30,042 nucleotides of DNA, from NCBI GenBank assembly GCA_045594795.1, contig JAZNZF010000062.1:1-30042 (forward strand), given 5' to 3'. The notes under the pieces were generated by a model, which was given only the letters and a program-made list of their open reading frames with translations, searched no databases and was not told the origin of the DNA. Both the position numbers and the translations under genes were made by a program. This document shows, in pieces, positions 23,582 to 30,042 of the stretch (position 1 is the first letter of the stretch; each line of letters opens with the position of its first letter). Origin of the DNA: UMGS1532 sp045594795. Its GTDB lineage: Bacteria > Bacillota > Clostridia > Oscillospirales > Acutalibacteraceae.

Positions 23582-24262
23582 ATGATTTATGTTACAGGTG
23601 ATATGCACGGCGACGAAAACAGGCTTTTCGATTTGCAGTGGCGAAAGCTAAAACGCGGTGACACTTTAATAGTATGTGGAGATTTTGGTTTTTTATGGGA
23701 CGGAAGTAAGCGCGAACGCGAGGCTTTAGAATATCTTGGCAGCAGAAAGTTTAACGTTCTGTTTTTAGATGGCACACACGAAAATTTTGACCTCCTTAAT
23801 AAATGTCGCGAAACGGTATGGCACGGCGGTCACGTGCGCAGAGTTTGCGGAAACCTTTTAAATCTTATGCGTGGTCAGATTTTCACTATAGAGGGTAAAA
23901 AGATTTTCACCTTTGGTGGCGGCGAGAGTGCCGACCGCGATATAAGAATTGAACAGGGCAAGTGGTGGCGCAACGAAATGCCTACCGCAGATGAGTTCAG
24001 GGCGGGTGCGCAAAATCTTGATGAGTGCGGTTGTAAGGTAGATTACATATTAACCCACGAGCCGCCACAGCTTTTAAAAAGCGCAATGCAACTAAGACTT
24101 GGCGCCGAGCAAAAGGTTTCAAAGCTAAACGGATTTTTAGAGGAAATCTCACGCACCTGCGAGTTCAAGCATTGGTACTTTGGCTCGCTGCACGAGGATA
24201 AAACACTAACACAGAAATACACCTGTGTGTTTAAAAAGATAATACCTTTGGAGAAAGATTAA
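23582..24262 (+). CDS. Metallophosphoesterase
   Basis: 226 residues from ATG at 23582 (MIYVTGDMHGD), chosen for the GGCGGTGA site upstream; the longer open frame adds a non-conserved 16-residue head. Calcineurin-like phosphoesterase motifs: GDMHGDENRL (metal site, motif I), VCGDFGFLWDG (II), LDGTHENFD (III), ILTHEPPQ (IV) and FGSLHEDK (V). It needs two metal ions; the substrate is unknown and could be a phosphodiester or phosphoprotein. It heads a plus-strand run, 5 bases from the acetyltransferase gene. Confidence 0.88.
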   Translation: MIYVTGDMHGDENRLFDLQWRKLKRGDTLIVCGDFGFLWDGSKREREALEYLGSRKFNVLFLDGTHENFDLLNKCRETVWHGGHVRRVCGNLLNLMRGQIFTIEGKKIFTFGGGESADRDIRIEQGKWWRNEMPTADEFRAGAQNLDECGCKVDYILTHEPPQLLKSAMQLRLGAEQKVSKLNGFLEEISRTCEFKHWYFGSLHEDKTLTQKYTCVFKKIIPLEKD

Positions 24263-24267
24263 TTTAA

Positions 24268-24768
24268 ATGGAAATACGCAAAGCAAAAAAGCAGGACTAT
24301 TGTGAAGCGGTGCGACTTTTAAAATGTGGCAGACGCAACATAGCGGCTTTAGGGATAGACCAATGGCAAAACGGTGACCCGAGCGAAAGCGATATCGAAA
24401 ACGATATTGAAAACGGTAACCTTTACGTTGCCGACGAAAACGGTAAGCTTTTAGGTATGTGCTATATTGGGTTTTACGAGCCCGATTACGATTACATATA
24501 TTGGGGTGCTTTTCATAAGGGTGAATATGTAGTAATGCATCGCGTGGCTGTGGATACCGAAAGTCGCGGCAAGGGAGTTTTCAAAGCGCTTGTAGATAAT
24601 GCTGAGAAGATTGCTAAAGAAAACGGTAAAACCCAGCTTAGAATCGACACCCATAGAGGCAATACAGCTATGCAAAGGGCGTTAAAGAACAATGGATTTT
24701 TGCGTTCGGGCGTAATTTATTTAAAAAATGGCGACGAGAGGGTTGCATTTATTAAGATTTTAGATTAA
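24268..24768 (+). CDS. GNAT-family N-acetyltransferase
   Basis: 166 residues. GNAT fold: the N-terminal strand MEIRKAKKQDY, central VADENGKLLGMCYIGF, motif A VMHRVAVDTESRGKGVFKAL with the acetyl-CoA loop R-x-x-G-x-G/K (SRGKGV), and motif B LRIDTHRGNTAMQRALKNNGF. The late HRGNxxMQxxLxxxGF pattern is typical of the group that acetylates small molecules. Substrate unknown. It is 5 bases after the phosphoesterase gene and 29 bases before asnA. Confidence 0.88.
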   Translation: MEIRKAKKQDYCEAVRLLKCGRRNIAALGIDQWQNGDPSESDIENDIENGNLYVADENGKLLGMCYIGFYEPDYDYIYWGAFHKGEYVVMHRVAVDTESRGKGVFKALVDNAEKIAKENGKTQLRIDTHRGNTAMQRALKNNGFLRSGVIYLKNGDERVAFIKILD

Positions 24769-24797
24769 ATTATATATAGTAAGAGGTGAGCTTTTAA

Positions 24798-25805
24798 ATG
24801 AAAGAATTCAGATGTGTTAAGGGCTATAGTTCTTCGCTTAATCTGCGCGAAACTCAGCGCGCAATTAAGCTTGTTAAGGATACCTTTCAGCACGAGCTTA
24901 AGCCTGCGCTTAAGTTAGAACGTATAACCGCGCCGCTTTTTGTAACAAAGGCAAGCGGCATTAACGACGACCTTAACGGCGTAGAACGCAAGGTGCATTT
25001 CACCATACGCGAAACGGGTACCGAGGCAGAGGTTGTGCAATCACTGGCTAAGTGGAAGCGTTTGGCTTTATACCGCTATGGATTCTCGGCAGGCGAGGGA
25101 CTTTATACCGATATGAGTGCTATTCGCCGCGACGACGATATGGACAATATACATTCTATATACGTAGACCAATGGGACTGGGAACGCGTTATCACCGAGG
25201 ACCAGCGCAATTTAGATTTTCTAAAGCATATAGTTAAGAAGATCGTACGCGCTATAAGTGCTGCTCACCAAAAAGTGCAAATGGAATATCCCACACTTAA
25301 AAACGAAATTAACGAGGACGTTTTCTTTATAACCACCCAAGAGCTTGAGGATATGTATCCCACGCTTTCGGGTAAAGAACGCGAGTATGAGATTGTAAAA
25401 GAGCATAAAACCGTGTTCATTATGCAGATTGGCTGTGTACTTAAAAGCGGTAAAAAGCACGACGGCAGAGCCCCCGATTACGACGATTGGGATTTAAACG
25501 GCGACCTACTATTCTGGAACCCTGTTTTGGGTGAGCCGCTCGAGATTTCCTCGATGGGAATTCGTGTAAATGCCGAAAGTTTGCACCGTCAGTTAGAGCA
25601 CGAGGGGCAGTTAGAGCGCGAGAAATTCCCCTACCACAAGGGCATTTTAGAGGGCACTTTACCCCTAACCATAGGCGGCGGGATCGGTCAGTCGCGCCTT
25701 TGTTTACTGCTACTCGAAAAAATGCACATCGGCGAGGTGCAGTCTTCAATATGGCCCGACGAGGTTGTGGAATACTGCGAACAGAACGGAATAAATTTAT
25801 TGTAA
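24798..25805 (+). CDS. asnA: Aspartate-ammonia ligase (AsnA)
   Basis: 335 residues, matching the usual 330-340. It makes asparagine from aspartate and ammonia with ATP to AMP in the cytosol; its fold is like class II aminoacyl-tRNA synthetases. Visible: LRETQRAIKLVKDTFQHEL, VTKASGINDDLNGVER, FSAGEGLYTDMSAIRRDD, VDQWDWE, and the C-terminal ATP site GGGIGQSRLCLLLLEK. The start has AGAGGTGA upstream. The SPFH gene begins 12 bases after its stop, so both are probably co-transcribed. It carries two of the seven GATC sites in the window. Confidence 0.96.
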   Translation: MKEFRCVKGYSSSLNLRETQRAIKLVKDTFQHELKPALKLERITAPLFVTKASGINDDLNGVERKVHFTIRETGTEAEVVQSLAKWKRLALYRYGFSAGEGLYTDMSAIRRDDDMDNIHSIYVDQWDWERVITEDQRNLDFLKHIVKKIVRAISAAHQKVQMEYPTLKNEINEDVFFITTQELEDMYPTLSGKEREYEIVKEHKTVFIMQIGCVLKSGKKHDGRAPDYDDWDLNGDLLFWNPVLGEPLEISSMGIRVNAESLHRQLEHEGQLEREKFPYHKGILEGTLPLTIGGGIGQSRLCLLLLEKMHIGEVQSSIWPDEVVEYCEQNGINLL

Positions 25806-25817
25806 GGAGTTTTAGAT

Positions 25818-26705
25818 ATGTTTTTATGTTTAGTATCATTAGCAATTATTGCGGTTGGCATTATTGCTATTATAGTGGCTAAAAAGGTAAGTCAAAATAA
25901 AAAGGCTGTAGTTTTTCCGATTTTGGCGGTGGTTGTTGGCGTAATTGGAATAATCGCAAGCTGTGTTGTTTCGGTACCTACGGGTCACACGGGCGTAGTT
26001 GCTACTTTTGGTAAGGTAGAGGACTACACATTTGAGGCGGGCGTGCATATGAAAATGCCTTTCTCTGACGTTATTAATATGGACAACCGCACCCAAAAAG
26101 GCTCACTCGAAATGTCTTGCTTTTCAAGTGATATCCAAGAGGTTTCGGCTACATACACCCTTAACTACCGCATAGAAAAGGCAAACGCACAGACCATATA
26201 CAAAACCATCGGCAGTGATTACTATAATACGGTTGTAACACCTTGTATCCACGAGGCATTAAAAACCGTAACCGCGAAATACGACGCCGAGGATATTATC
26301 GGCTCACGCGCAAAGCTTGCAAACGAGGTTGAAACAATGCTTAGCGCTAAGCTTAAGGAATATAACATCGAGCTTGTAAGCACCGCAATTGAAGACCTCG
26401 ACTTTACCGATTCATTCACCCAAGCGGTTGAGGATAAACAGGTTGCAGCCCAAAACAAATTAAAGGCACAAACCCAAGCCGAGCAGAAAATCATCGAGGC
26501 AGAGGCATCTGCTAAGTCAAAGCTAATCGCCGCCGAGGCAGAGGCAAAGGCTAACACCACCATTTCAAAGTCTTTAACCGACGATATACTCTATCAGCAA
26601 TGGTTAGAGAAGTGGAACGGTCAGCTACCACAAGTGGCAGGCTCTGATGCAAACGTTATTATTGAAGGACTAACTGGAGCCGAAGCTACTGTAGATAAAA
26701 AATAA
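25818..26705 (+). CDS. SPFH/Band 7 (prohibitin-like) membrane protein
   Basis: 295 residues with AAGGAG upstream. One or two membrane helices lie in residues 1-57 (LVSLAIIAVGIIAIIVAK and VVVGVIGIIASCVVSVP). The Band 7 domain (about 58-220) contains VPTGHTGVVATFGKVEDYTF and VSTAIEDLDFTDSF, followed by an Ala/Glu/Lys coiled-coil (AQAEQKIIEAEASAKSK, about 215-260). Such proteins form large oligomeric rings and organise membrane domains or control proteases such as FtsH. No NfeD or protease gene is adjacent, so its partner is unknown. It ends the asnA transcript; a separate promoter for scfA follows. Confidence 0.88.
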   Translation: MFLCLVSLAIIAVGIIAIIVAKKVSQNKKAVVFPILAVVVGVIGIIASCVVSVPTGHTGVVATFGKVEDYTFEAGVHMKMPFSDVINMDNRTQKGSLEMSCFSSDIQEVSATYTLNYRIEKANAQTIYKTIGSDYYNTVVTPCIHEALKTVTAKYDAEDIIGSRAKLANEVETMLSAKLKEYNIELVSTAIEDLDFTDSFTQAVEDKQVAAQNKLKAQTQAEQKIIEAEASAKSKLIAAEAEAKANTTISKSLTDDILYQQWLEKWNGQLPQVAGSDANVIIEGLTGAEATVDKK

Positions 26706-26714
26706 GGTTTATAA

Positions 26715-26743
26715 TTGACTTATTTAATATGTTGTGTTATAAT
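26715..26743 (+). promoter_or_regulatory. Promoter of the SCIFF peptide operon
   Basis: TTGACT (26715-26720) and TATAAT (26738-26743) are exactly 17 bases apart, a near-perfect sigma-A promoter about 30 bases before the scfA ribosome site. Confidence 0.85.
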
Positions 26744-26776
26744 TGGTTCGAAATAAATACTTAGGAGATGATTTCG

Positions 26777-26932
26777 ATGAAACGAATTCAAACATTAAAT
26801 ACAAAAAGTCTTTGCGAAAGCGCAAAAAACGGTGGTTGCGGTGAATGTCAAACATCTTGCCAGTCCGCTTGCAAAACAAGTTGCGGCATTGCAAATCAAC
26901 AGTGCGAAAGCAAAAAGGCTGAAAACAAATAA
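26777..26932 (+). CDS. scfA: SCIFF six-cysteine ranthipeptide precursor, with an extra cysteine
   Basis: 51 residues behind AGGAGA at good spacing. The core GGCGECQTSCQSACKTSC matches the SCIFF family (six cysteines in forty-five residues), precursors in which a radical-SAM enzyme links Cys to Thr or other residues through thioethers (ranthipeptides). Seven cysteines are present: 13, 21, 24, 28, 32, 36 and 43. Cys13, in the leader-side part (KSLCESAKNGG), is extra to the usual six. The leader MKRIQTLNTK is typical. The maturase lies downstream beyond a hairpin that should lower its expression relative to the precursor. The mature product is thought to be a signalling or regulatory peptide in Clostridia; that is inferred. 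Confidence 0.93.
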   Translation: MKRIQTLNTKSLCESAKNGGCGECQTSCQSACKTSCGIANQQCESKKAENK

Positions 26933-26947
26933 GTTTTAAAATTACAG

Positions 26948-26982
26948 TGCCCAGCTTCAATAAACGAAGTTGGGCAGTTTTG
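26948..26982 (+). terminator. Leaky terminator/attenuator between scfA and scfB
   Basis: TGCCCAGCTTC and GAAGTTGGGCA form an 11-bp stem (one G-T) with loop AATAAAC, followed by GTTTTG. The weak T-tract suggests partial termination, fitting a high precursor-to-enzyme ratio. Confidence 0.75.
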
Positions 26983-27018
26983 TTAAAAAGATTTATCACA
27001 AGCAAAAGAGGTTTTTTA

Positions 27019-28401
27019 ATGATACACAGTTATAAACAATTTGGAATGAATATTGTTCTTGATGTTAACTCGGGCTCGGTTCATGTGGTTGACGACGTGG
27101 CTTACGATATTATTCAGATGTTCGAAAATAGCACAATAGAACAAATTAAAAGTGCTATTCTTGCTAAATATATGTTAAAAGAAGATGTTACAGAGCAAGA
27201 TATAGAAGAGTGTTATAATGATATAGTAGAGTTAAAAAACAATAATAAATTATTTGCTCTTGACAATTTTGAAACGATAGCAACCGAATTTAAAACAAAA
27301 AGCGCAGGAATAGTAAAGGCTCTTTGCTTGCATGTTGCACATATTTGTAACTTAAATTGTTCGTACTGCTTTGCCAGTCAAGGTAAATATCACGGAGATA
27401 GAGCAGTGATGAGCTTAGAGGTCGGTAAAAAAGCGTTAGACTTTTTAATTGAGAATTCTAAAGGCAGAACCAATTTAGAGGTAGACTTTTTTGGCGGCGA
27501 ACCTCTTATGAATTTCGATATGATAAAAGAATTGGTTAAGTATGCTCGCGAAAGAGAAAAAGAAGCTAACAAAAATTTCAGGTTCACCCTTACAACAAAC
27601 GGCGTTCTCGTAGATGACGATGTTATAGAATTTTCAAACCGCGAGATGAGTAATGTTGTATTAAGTTTAGACGGTAGAAAAGAAATACACGATAGATACA
27701 GAAAAGATTATAACGGTAACGGAAGCTGGGATAAAATAGTTCCTAAATTCCAAAAATTTGTGCAAAAAAGGGGTAATAAAAATTATTATATACGCGGCAC
27801 GTTCACACACGCTAACCCCGATTTTTTAAAGGATATTGAACAAATGTTAGAATTAGGTTTTACCGAGCTAAGTATGGAACCGGTTGTATGTAGTCCCGAC
27901 GAGCCTTCGGCTTTAACTGCAGAGGATTTACCCATCGTTTTTGAGCAGTACGAAAAATTAGCACAACTTATGCTTGAAAAAAATCGAGAGGGTAAACCGT
28001 TTACTTTTTATCACTATATGATAGATTTAAAGGATGGACCGTGTGTATATAAGCGCGTTTCGGGCTGTGGCTCGGGAACAGAGTATATGGCGGTAACGCC
28101 TTGGGGAGACCTTTATCCTTGCCATCAATTTGTAGGAGAAGAAAAGTTCAAATTAGGTAATGTTTGGGATGGCGTAACGAATAAGCAAACTCAGCAAGAA
28201 TTTGCTGATAGCAATGTTTATACACGCACCGAGTGTAAGGATTGTTGGGCTAAGCTTTATTGCTCTGGTGGTTGTGCGGCAAATGCGTACCACGCAACAG
28301 GCAGTGTTAACGGGGTCTATAAATTCGGCTGCGAACTTTTTAAAAAGCGTATGGAATGTGCAATAATGTTAGAAGCAGTAAAAACATTGGAGAAAATGTA
28401 A
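27019..28401 (+). CDS. scfB: SCIFF radical-SAM maturase (thioether-forming)
   Basis: 460 residues from ATG at 27019 (MIHSYKQFGMN) behind AGAGG; the upstream extension runs through the attenuator hairpin. Residues 1-90 resemble a RiPP recognition domain that binds the leader peptide. The radical-SAM cluster is CNLNCSYC (Cys110, Cys114, Cys117; CX3CX2C). DFFGGEPLMNFD and TTNGVLVDDD are typical SAM-binding stretches. The C-terminal SPASM/twitch region supplies auxiliary Fe-S ligands: CGSGTEYMAVTPWGDLYPCH, CKDCWAKLYCSGGC and FGCELFK. It would install Cys thioethers on ScfA. Its stop TAA overlaps the next start (TAATG). Confidence 0.95.
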   Translation: MIHSYKQFGMNIVLDVNSGSVHVVDDVAYDIIQMFENSTIEQIKSAILAKYMLKEDVTEQDIEECYNDIVELKNNNKLFALDNFETIATEFKTKSAGIVKALCLHVAHICNLNCSYCFASQGKYHGDRAVMSLEVGKKALDFLIENSKGRTNLEVDFFGGEPLMNFDMIKELVKYAREREKEANKNFRFTLTTNGVLVDDDVIEFSNREMSNVVLSLDGRKEIHDRYRKDYNGNGSWDKIVPKFQKFVQKRGNKNYYIRGTFTHANPDFLKDIEQMLELGFTELSMEPVVCSPDEPSALTAEDLPIVFEQYEKLAQLMLEKNREGKPFTFYHYMIDLKDGPCVYKRVSGCGSGTEYMAVTPWGDLYPCHQFVGEEKFKLGNVWDGVTNKQTQQEFADSNVYTRTECKDCWAKLYCSGGCAANAYHATGSVNGVYKFGCELFKKRMECAIMLEAVKTLEKM

Positions 28402-29750
28402 TGTTAGACACACCGATATGTGATTTTGTTTTAAAATATGATAATGAAGAAAATATAAGATTACATATGCCAGGGCATAAAGGAAATAAGCTTTTGGGCT
28501 GCGAGAATATGGATATTACCGAAATAGACGGGGCTGACGTTTTATACAATGCTAACGGTATAATAAAACAAAGCGAGCAAAACGCATCAAAAATATTCGG
28601 TACTGCAAAAACGTTATATTCAACAGCAGGCTCGTCGTTAGTCATAATGGCTATGGTATATTTGGCTTCGCAACACGCAAAGGAAAATGGTATACCTTTT
28701 TTAATTGTGGCAGGAAGAAACGCGCACAAAGCTTTTATTTCGGCAGCAGCATTAACGGGTGCCGAGGTGCAATGGTTATATCCCAAAGACAAAACAGAGT
28801 TAATATCGTGTACCATTACAGCCAACGACTTAGAAGAAATGTTCAACACTGCTACTTCGCGCCCGGCGGCAGTATACCTAACAAGCCCAGACTACTTAGG
28901 TAATGTTTTGGATATAGCAAAATTGTCGGCTGTTTGCAAAAAACATAACTGTTTATTGTTGGTAGACAATGCGCACGGTGCCTATTTAAACTTTTTAAAA
29001 GAACCTCAGCATCCAATAAAACTTGGCGCAGATATGTGTGCCGATTCGGCGCACAAAACACTTCCTGTATTAACGGGAGGCGCGTATTTGCATATATCGA
29101 AAAAGGCGCCAAAGCAATTTTGCGAGCAAGCAGAAAGCGCAATGTCAATATTTGCTTCTACAAGTCCATCATATTTAATTTTGCAGTCTTTGGATAAAGC
29201 AAATTCTTATCTTAACAGCAATTATAAAGAAAAATTACAAACGTTCGTACCCAAGCTTACGGCTATAAAGAAAGTCCTCCAAAAAAACGGATATAATATT
29301 ATAGGCAACGAGCCGCTAAAACTAACAATAGCAACAAAAATGTATGGATACACAGGAGTTCAAATCGCAGATATATTAAAAAGCAACAAAATTATACCGG
29401 AGTTTTATGATGAGGATTTTGTTGTAATGATGTTTTCGGCAGAAACAACCGACACCGTCTTGGAATTTGTTAAAAATACATTAATACAAATAAAACGACG
29501 CAAAGCTATAAATAGCGTTGCACCGCAAATTGTAGCACTCAAAAGGGCAATGTCGCTAAGAGAAGCAGTGTTTTCAAAATCAAAAAAAATTAAAGCAAGC
29601 GAAAGCAGCGGAAAGATACTGTCGCAAACAGCAGTTAATTGCCCACCGGCCGTTTCCATAATAGTTAGCGGAGAAATAATAGACGATAATGTAGTAGAAG
29701 CATTTCGATATTATGGAATAGACGAATGCTTTGTTGTGGATAAAATATAA
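28401..29750 (+). CDS. Orn/Lys/Arg decarboxylase-family PLP enzyme
   Basis: 449 residues from ATG at 28401, overlapping the scfB stop by one base with GGAGAAAA upstream. Fold type I PLP enzyme of the Orn/Lys/Arg decarboxylase major-domain family: RLHMPGHKGNK near the N-terminus, STAGSS, LLLVDNAHGAYL with the PLP Asp, and DSAHKTLPVLTGG with the PLP lysine Lys219. It is shorter than biosynthetic arginine decarboxylases of the SpeA/wing type and similar to the Firmicute YaaO/SpeA-like group. It may act on arginine or lysine for polyamines. Coupling to the SCIFF operon is clear from the overlap, but a functional link is unknown. Confidence 0.88.
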   Translation: MLDTPICDFVLKYDNEENIRLHMPGHKGNKLLGCENMDITEIDGADVLYNANGIIKQSEQNASKIFGTAKTLYSTAGSSLVIMAMVYLASQHAKENGIPFLIVAGRNAHKAFISAAALTGAEVQWLYPKDKTELISCTITANDLEEMFNTATSRPAAVYLTSPDYLGNVLDIAKLSAVCKKHNCLLLVDNAHGAYLNFLKEPQHPIKLGADMCADSAHKTLPVLTGGAYLHISKKAPKQFCEQAESAMSIFASTSPSYLILQSLDKANSYLNSNYKEKLQTFVPKLTAIKKVLQKNGYNIIGNEPLKLTIATKMYGYTGVQIADILKSNKIIPEFYDEDFVVMMFSAETTDTVLEFVKNTLIQIKRRKAINSVAPQIVALKRAMSLREAVFSKSKKIKASESSGKILSQTAVNCPPAVSIIVSGEIIDDNVVEAFRYYGIDECFVVDKI

Positions 29751-29776
29751 AAATTTTAAAACTCGGCAAAAAATAC

Positions 29777-29805
29777 TTGACTTATTACTTTTAGTGTGAT
29801 ATTAT
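29777..29805 (+). promoter_or_regulatory. Promoter of the tRNA-Arg gene
   Basis: TTGACT (29777-29782) and TATTAT (29800-29805) are 17 bases apart, about 20 bases upstream of the tRNA. Confidence 0.75.
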
Positions 29806-29826
29806 ACTATGGCAACAAAAAGCAAT

Positions 29827-29903
29827 GCGCTGGTAGCTCAGCCGGATAGAGTGTTTGGCTACGAACCAAAAGGTCGGGGGTTCGAGTCCCTCCCAGCGCG
29901 CCA
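29827..29903 (+). tRNA. tRNA-Arg (ACG anticodon)
   Basis: 77 bases folding as a standard cloverleaf: acceptor GCGCTGG with CCAGCGC, D-arm GCTC/GAGT (G-T end pair), anticodon arm TTTGG-CTACGAA-CCAAA with anticodon ACG, T-arm GGGGG-TTCGAGT-CCCTC, and an encoded CCA end. A-34 would be converted to inosine to read CGU, CGC and CGA. It has its own promoter and terminator. Confidence 0.97.
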
Positions 29904-29941
29904 AAAAACAAGGAATGCCATTTGGTGTACCTTGTTTTTTA
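29904..29941 (+). terminator. Terminator of the tRNA-Arg gene
   Basis: AAAAACAAGG and CCTTGTTTTT form the stem, starting directly at the CCA end, with a 16-base loop and a T-tract within the stem. Confidence 0.8.
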
Positions 29942-29950
29942 TTGTGAGGT

Positions 29951-30042
29951 ATGGGGATGAGAACCCTTGGGTTCGTCGAAGCAGCCGAAACGCAAAGCGG
30001 GACGGACTGTATATCATCACGCGTCAGCGTGTATAAAAAGAA
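29951..30042 (+). repeat. GC-rich palindromic tail after the tRNA, unknown
   Basis: The last 92 bases are more GC-rich than their surroundings and contain GAACCCTTGGGTTC (29961-29974) and CACGC-GTCA-GCGTG (30018-30031). A frame beginning MGMRTLGFVEAAETQ from 29951 is open to the window end, and another frame is open up to 30036. I recognise no gene. Its place right behind a tRNA suggests a repeat or an insertion edge. Confidence 0.35.

Noticed and set aside
28340..28849. 169-residue minus-strand ORF opposite the decarboxylase-like gene
   Set aside because: Shadow of the well-supported plus-strand gene with PLP motifs; no ribosome site or family match.
29809..30036. 75-residue ORF across the tRNA-Arg
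   Set aside because: Most of it is the tRNA and its terminator read as protein.

Overview
The window looks like chromosomal DNA of an anaerobic Firmicute of class Clostridia, probably an uncultured gut member of the Oscillospirales/Christensenellales type. The signs are: a SCIFF six-cysteine ranthipeptide precursor with its radical-SAM maturase (a clostridial hallmark), a single-chain pyruvate:ferredoxin oxidoreductase, GTP-dependent PEP carboxykinase, PduL-type phosphotransacylase, ammonia-dependent asparagine synthetase AsnA, a BspA-like leucine-rich surface protein, AGGAGG-type ribosome binding sites, and many consensus sigma-A promoters (TTGACA/17/TATAAT). Taxonomy is inferred; there is no rRNA. 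Layout, left to right. 1-140: end of an IS3-family element, cut by the window edge. 167-1850 (-): mgtE Mg2+ channel behind its own promoter, a 32-codon leader ORF and a terminator-like hairpin, which looks like an attenuation leader. 1854-4480 (-): rsmF rRNA methyltransferase, then two copies of a small putative immunity gene flanking a frameshifted toxin-like gene. 4490-5230 (+): two tiny genes, one for a 56-residue protein built from only M, N, Q, R and S, the other for an acidic 44-residue peptide. 5301-9332 (-): cysK, a DUF4432 aldose-epimerase-like gene, pduL, and a CNNM/CorC-type CBS membrane protein. 9540-13384 (+): the PFOR gene behind a consensus promoter and a run of seven back-to-back hairpins. 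13643-15277 (+): BspA-like surface protein. 15321-16925 (-): HAD phosphatase and alpha/beta hydrolase. 17148-18926 (+): pckG. 18985-21703 (-): a complete DpnII-like restriction-modification operon (HTH-Dam methyltransferase, DpnII-family nuclease, second methyltransferase). 21814-23453 (-): D,D-carboxypeptidase and a YjbR-like protein. 23582-26705 (+): metallophosphoesterase, GNAT acetyltransferase, asnA and an SPFH protein. 26777-29750 (+): scfA, scfB and an Orn/Lys/Arg-decarboxylase-family gene. 29827-29903: tRNA-Arg(ACG), followed by a GC-rich palindromic tail. How the genes fit together: PFOR makes acetyl-CoA, PduL can turn it into acetyl phosphate, and PckG links oxaloacetate and PEP, so the centre of the window is fermentative pyruvate metabolism. 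MgtE and the CNNM protein both belong to families that handle Mg2+. The strongest unexplained signals are: (i) GATC, the expected target of the restriction operon, occurs only about 7 times by eye in 30 kb, and 3 of those are inside the operon itself; (ii) the hairpin array upstream of PFOR; (iii) the leader-peptide/attenuator arrangement upstream of mgtE; (iv) the toxin-like gene broken exactly at an A AAA AAG slippery heptamer between duplicated immunity genes.
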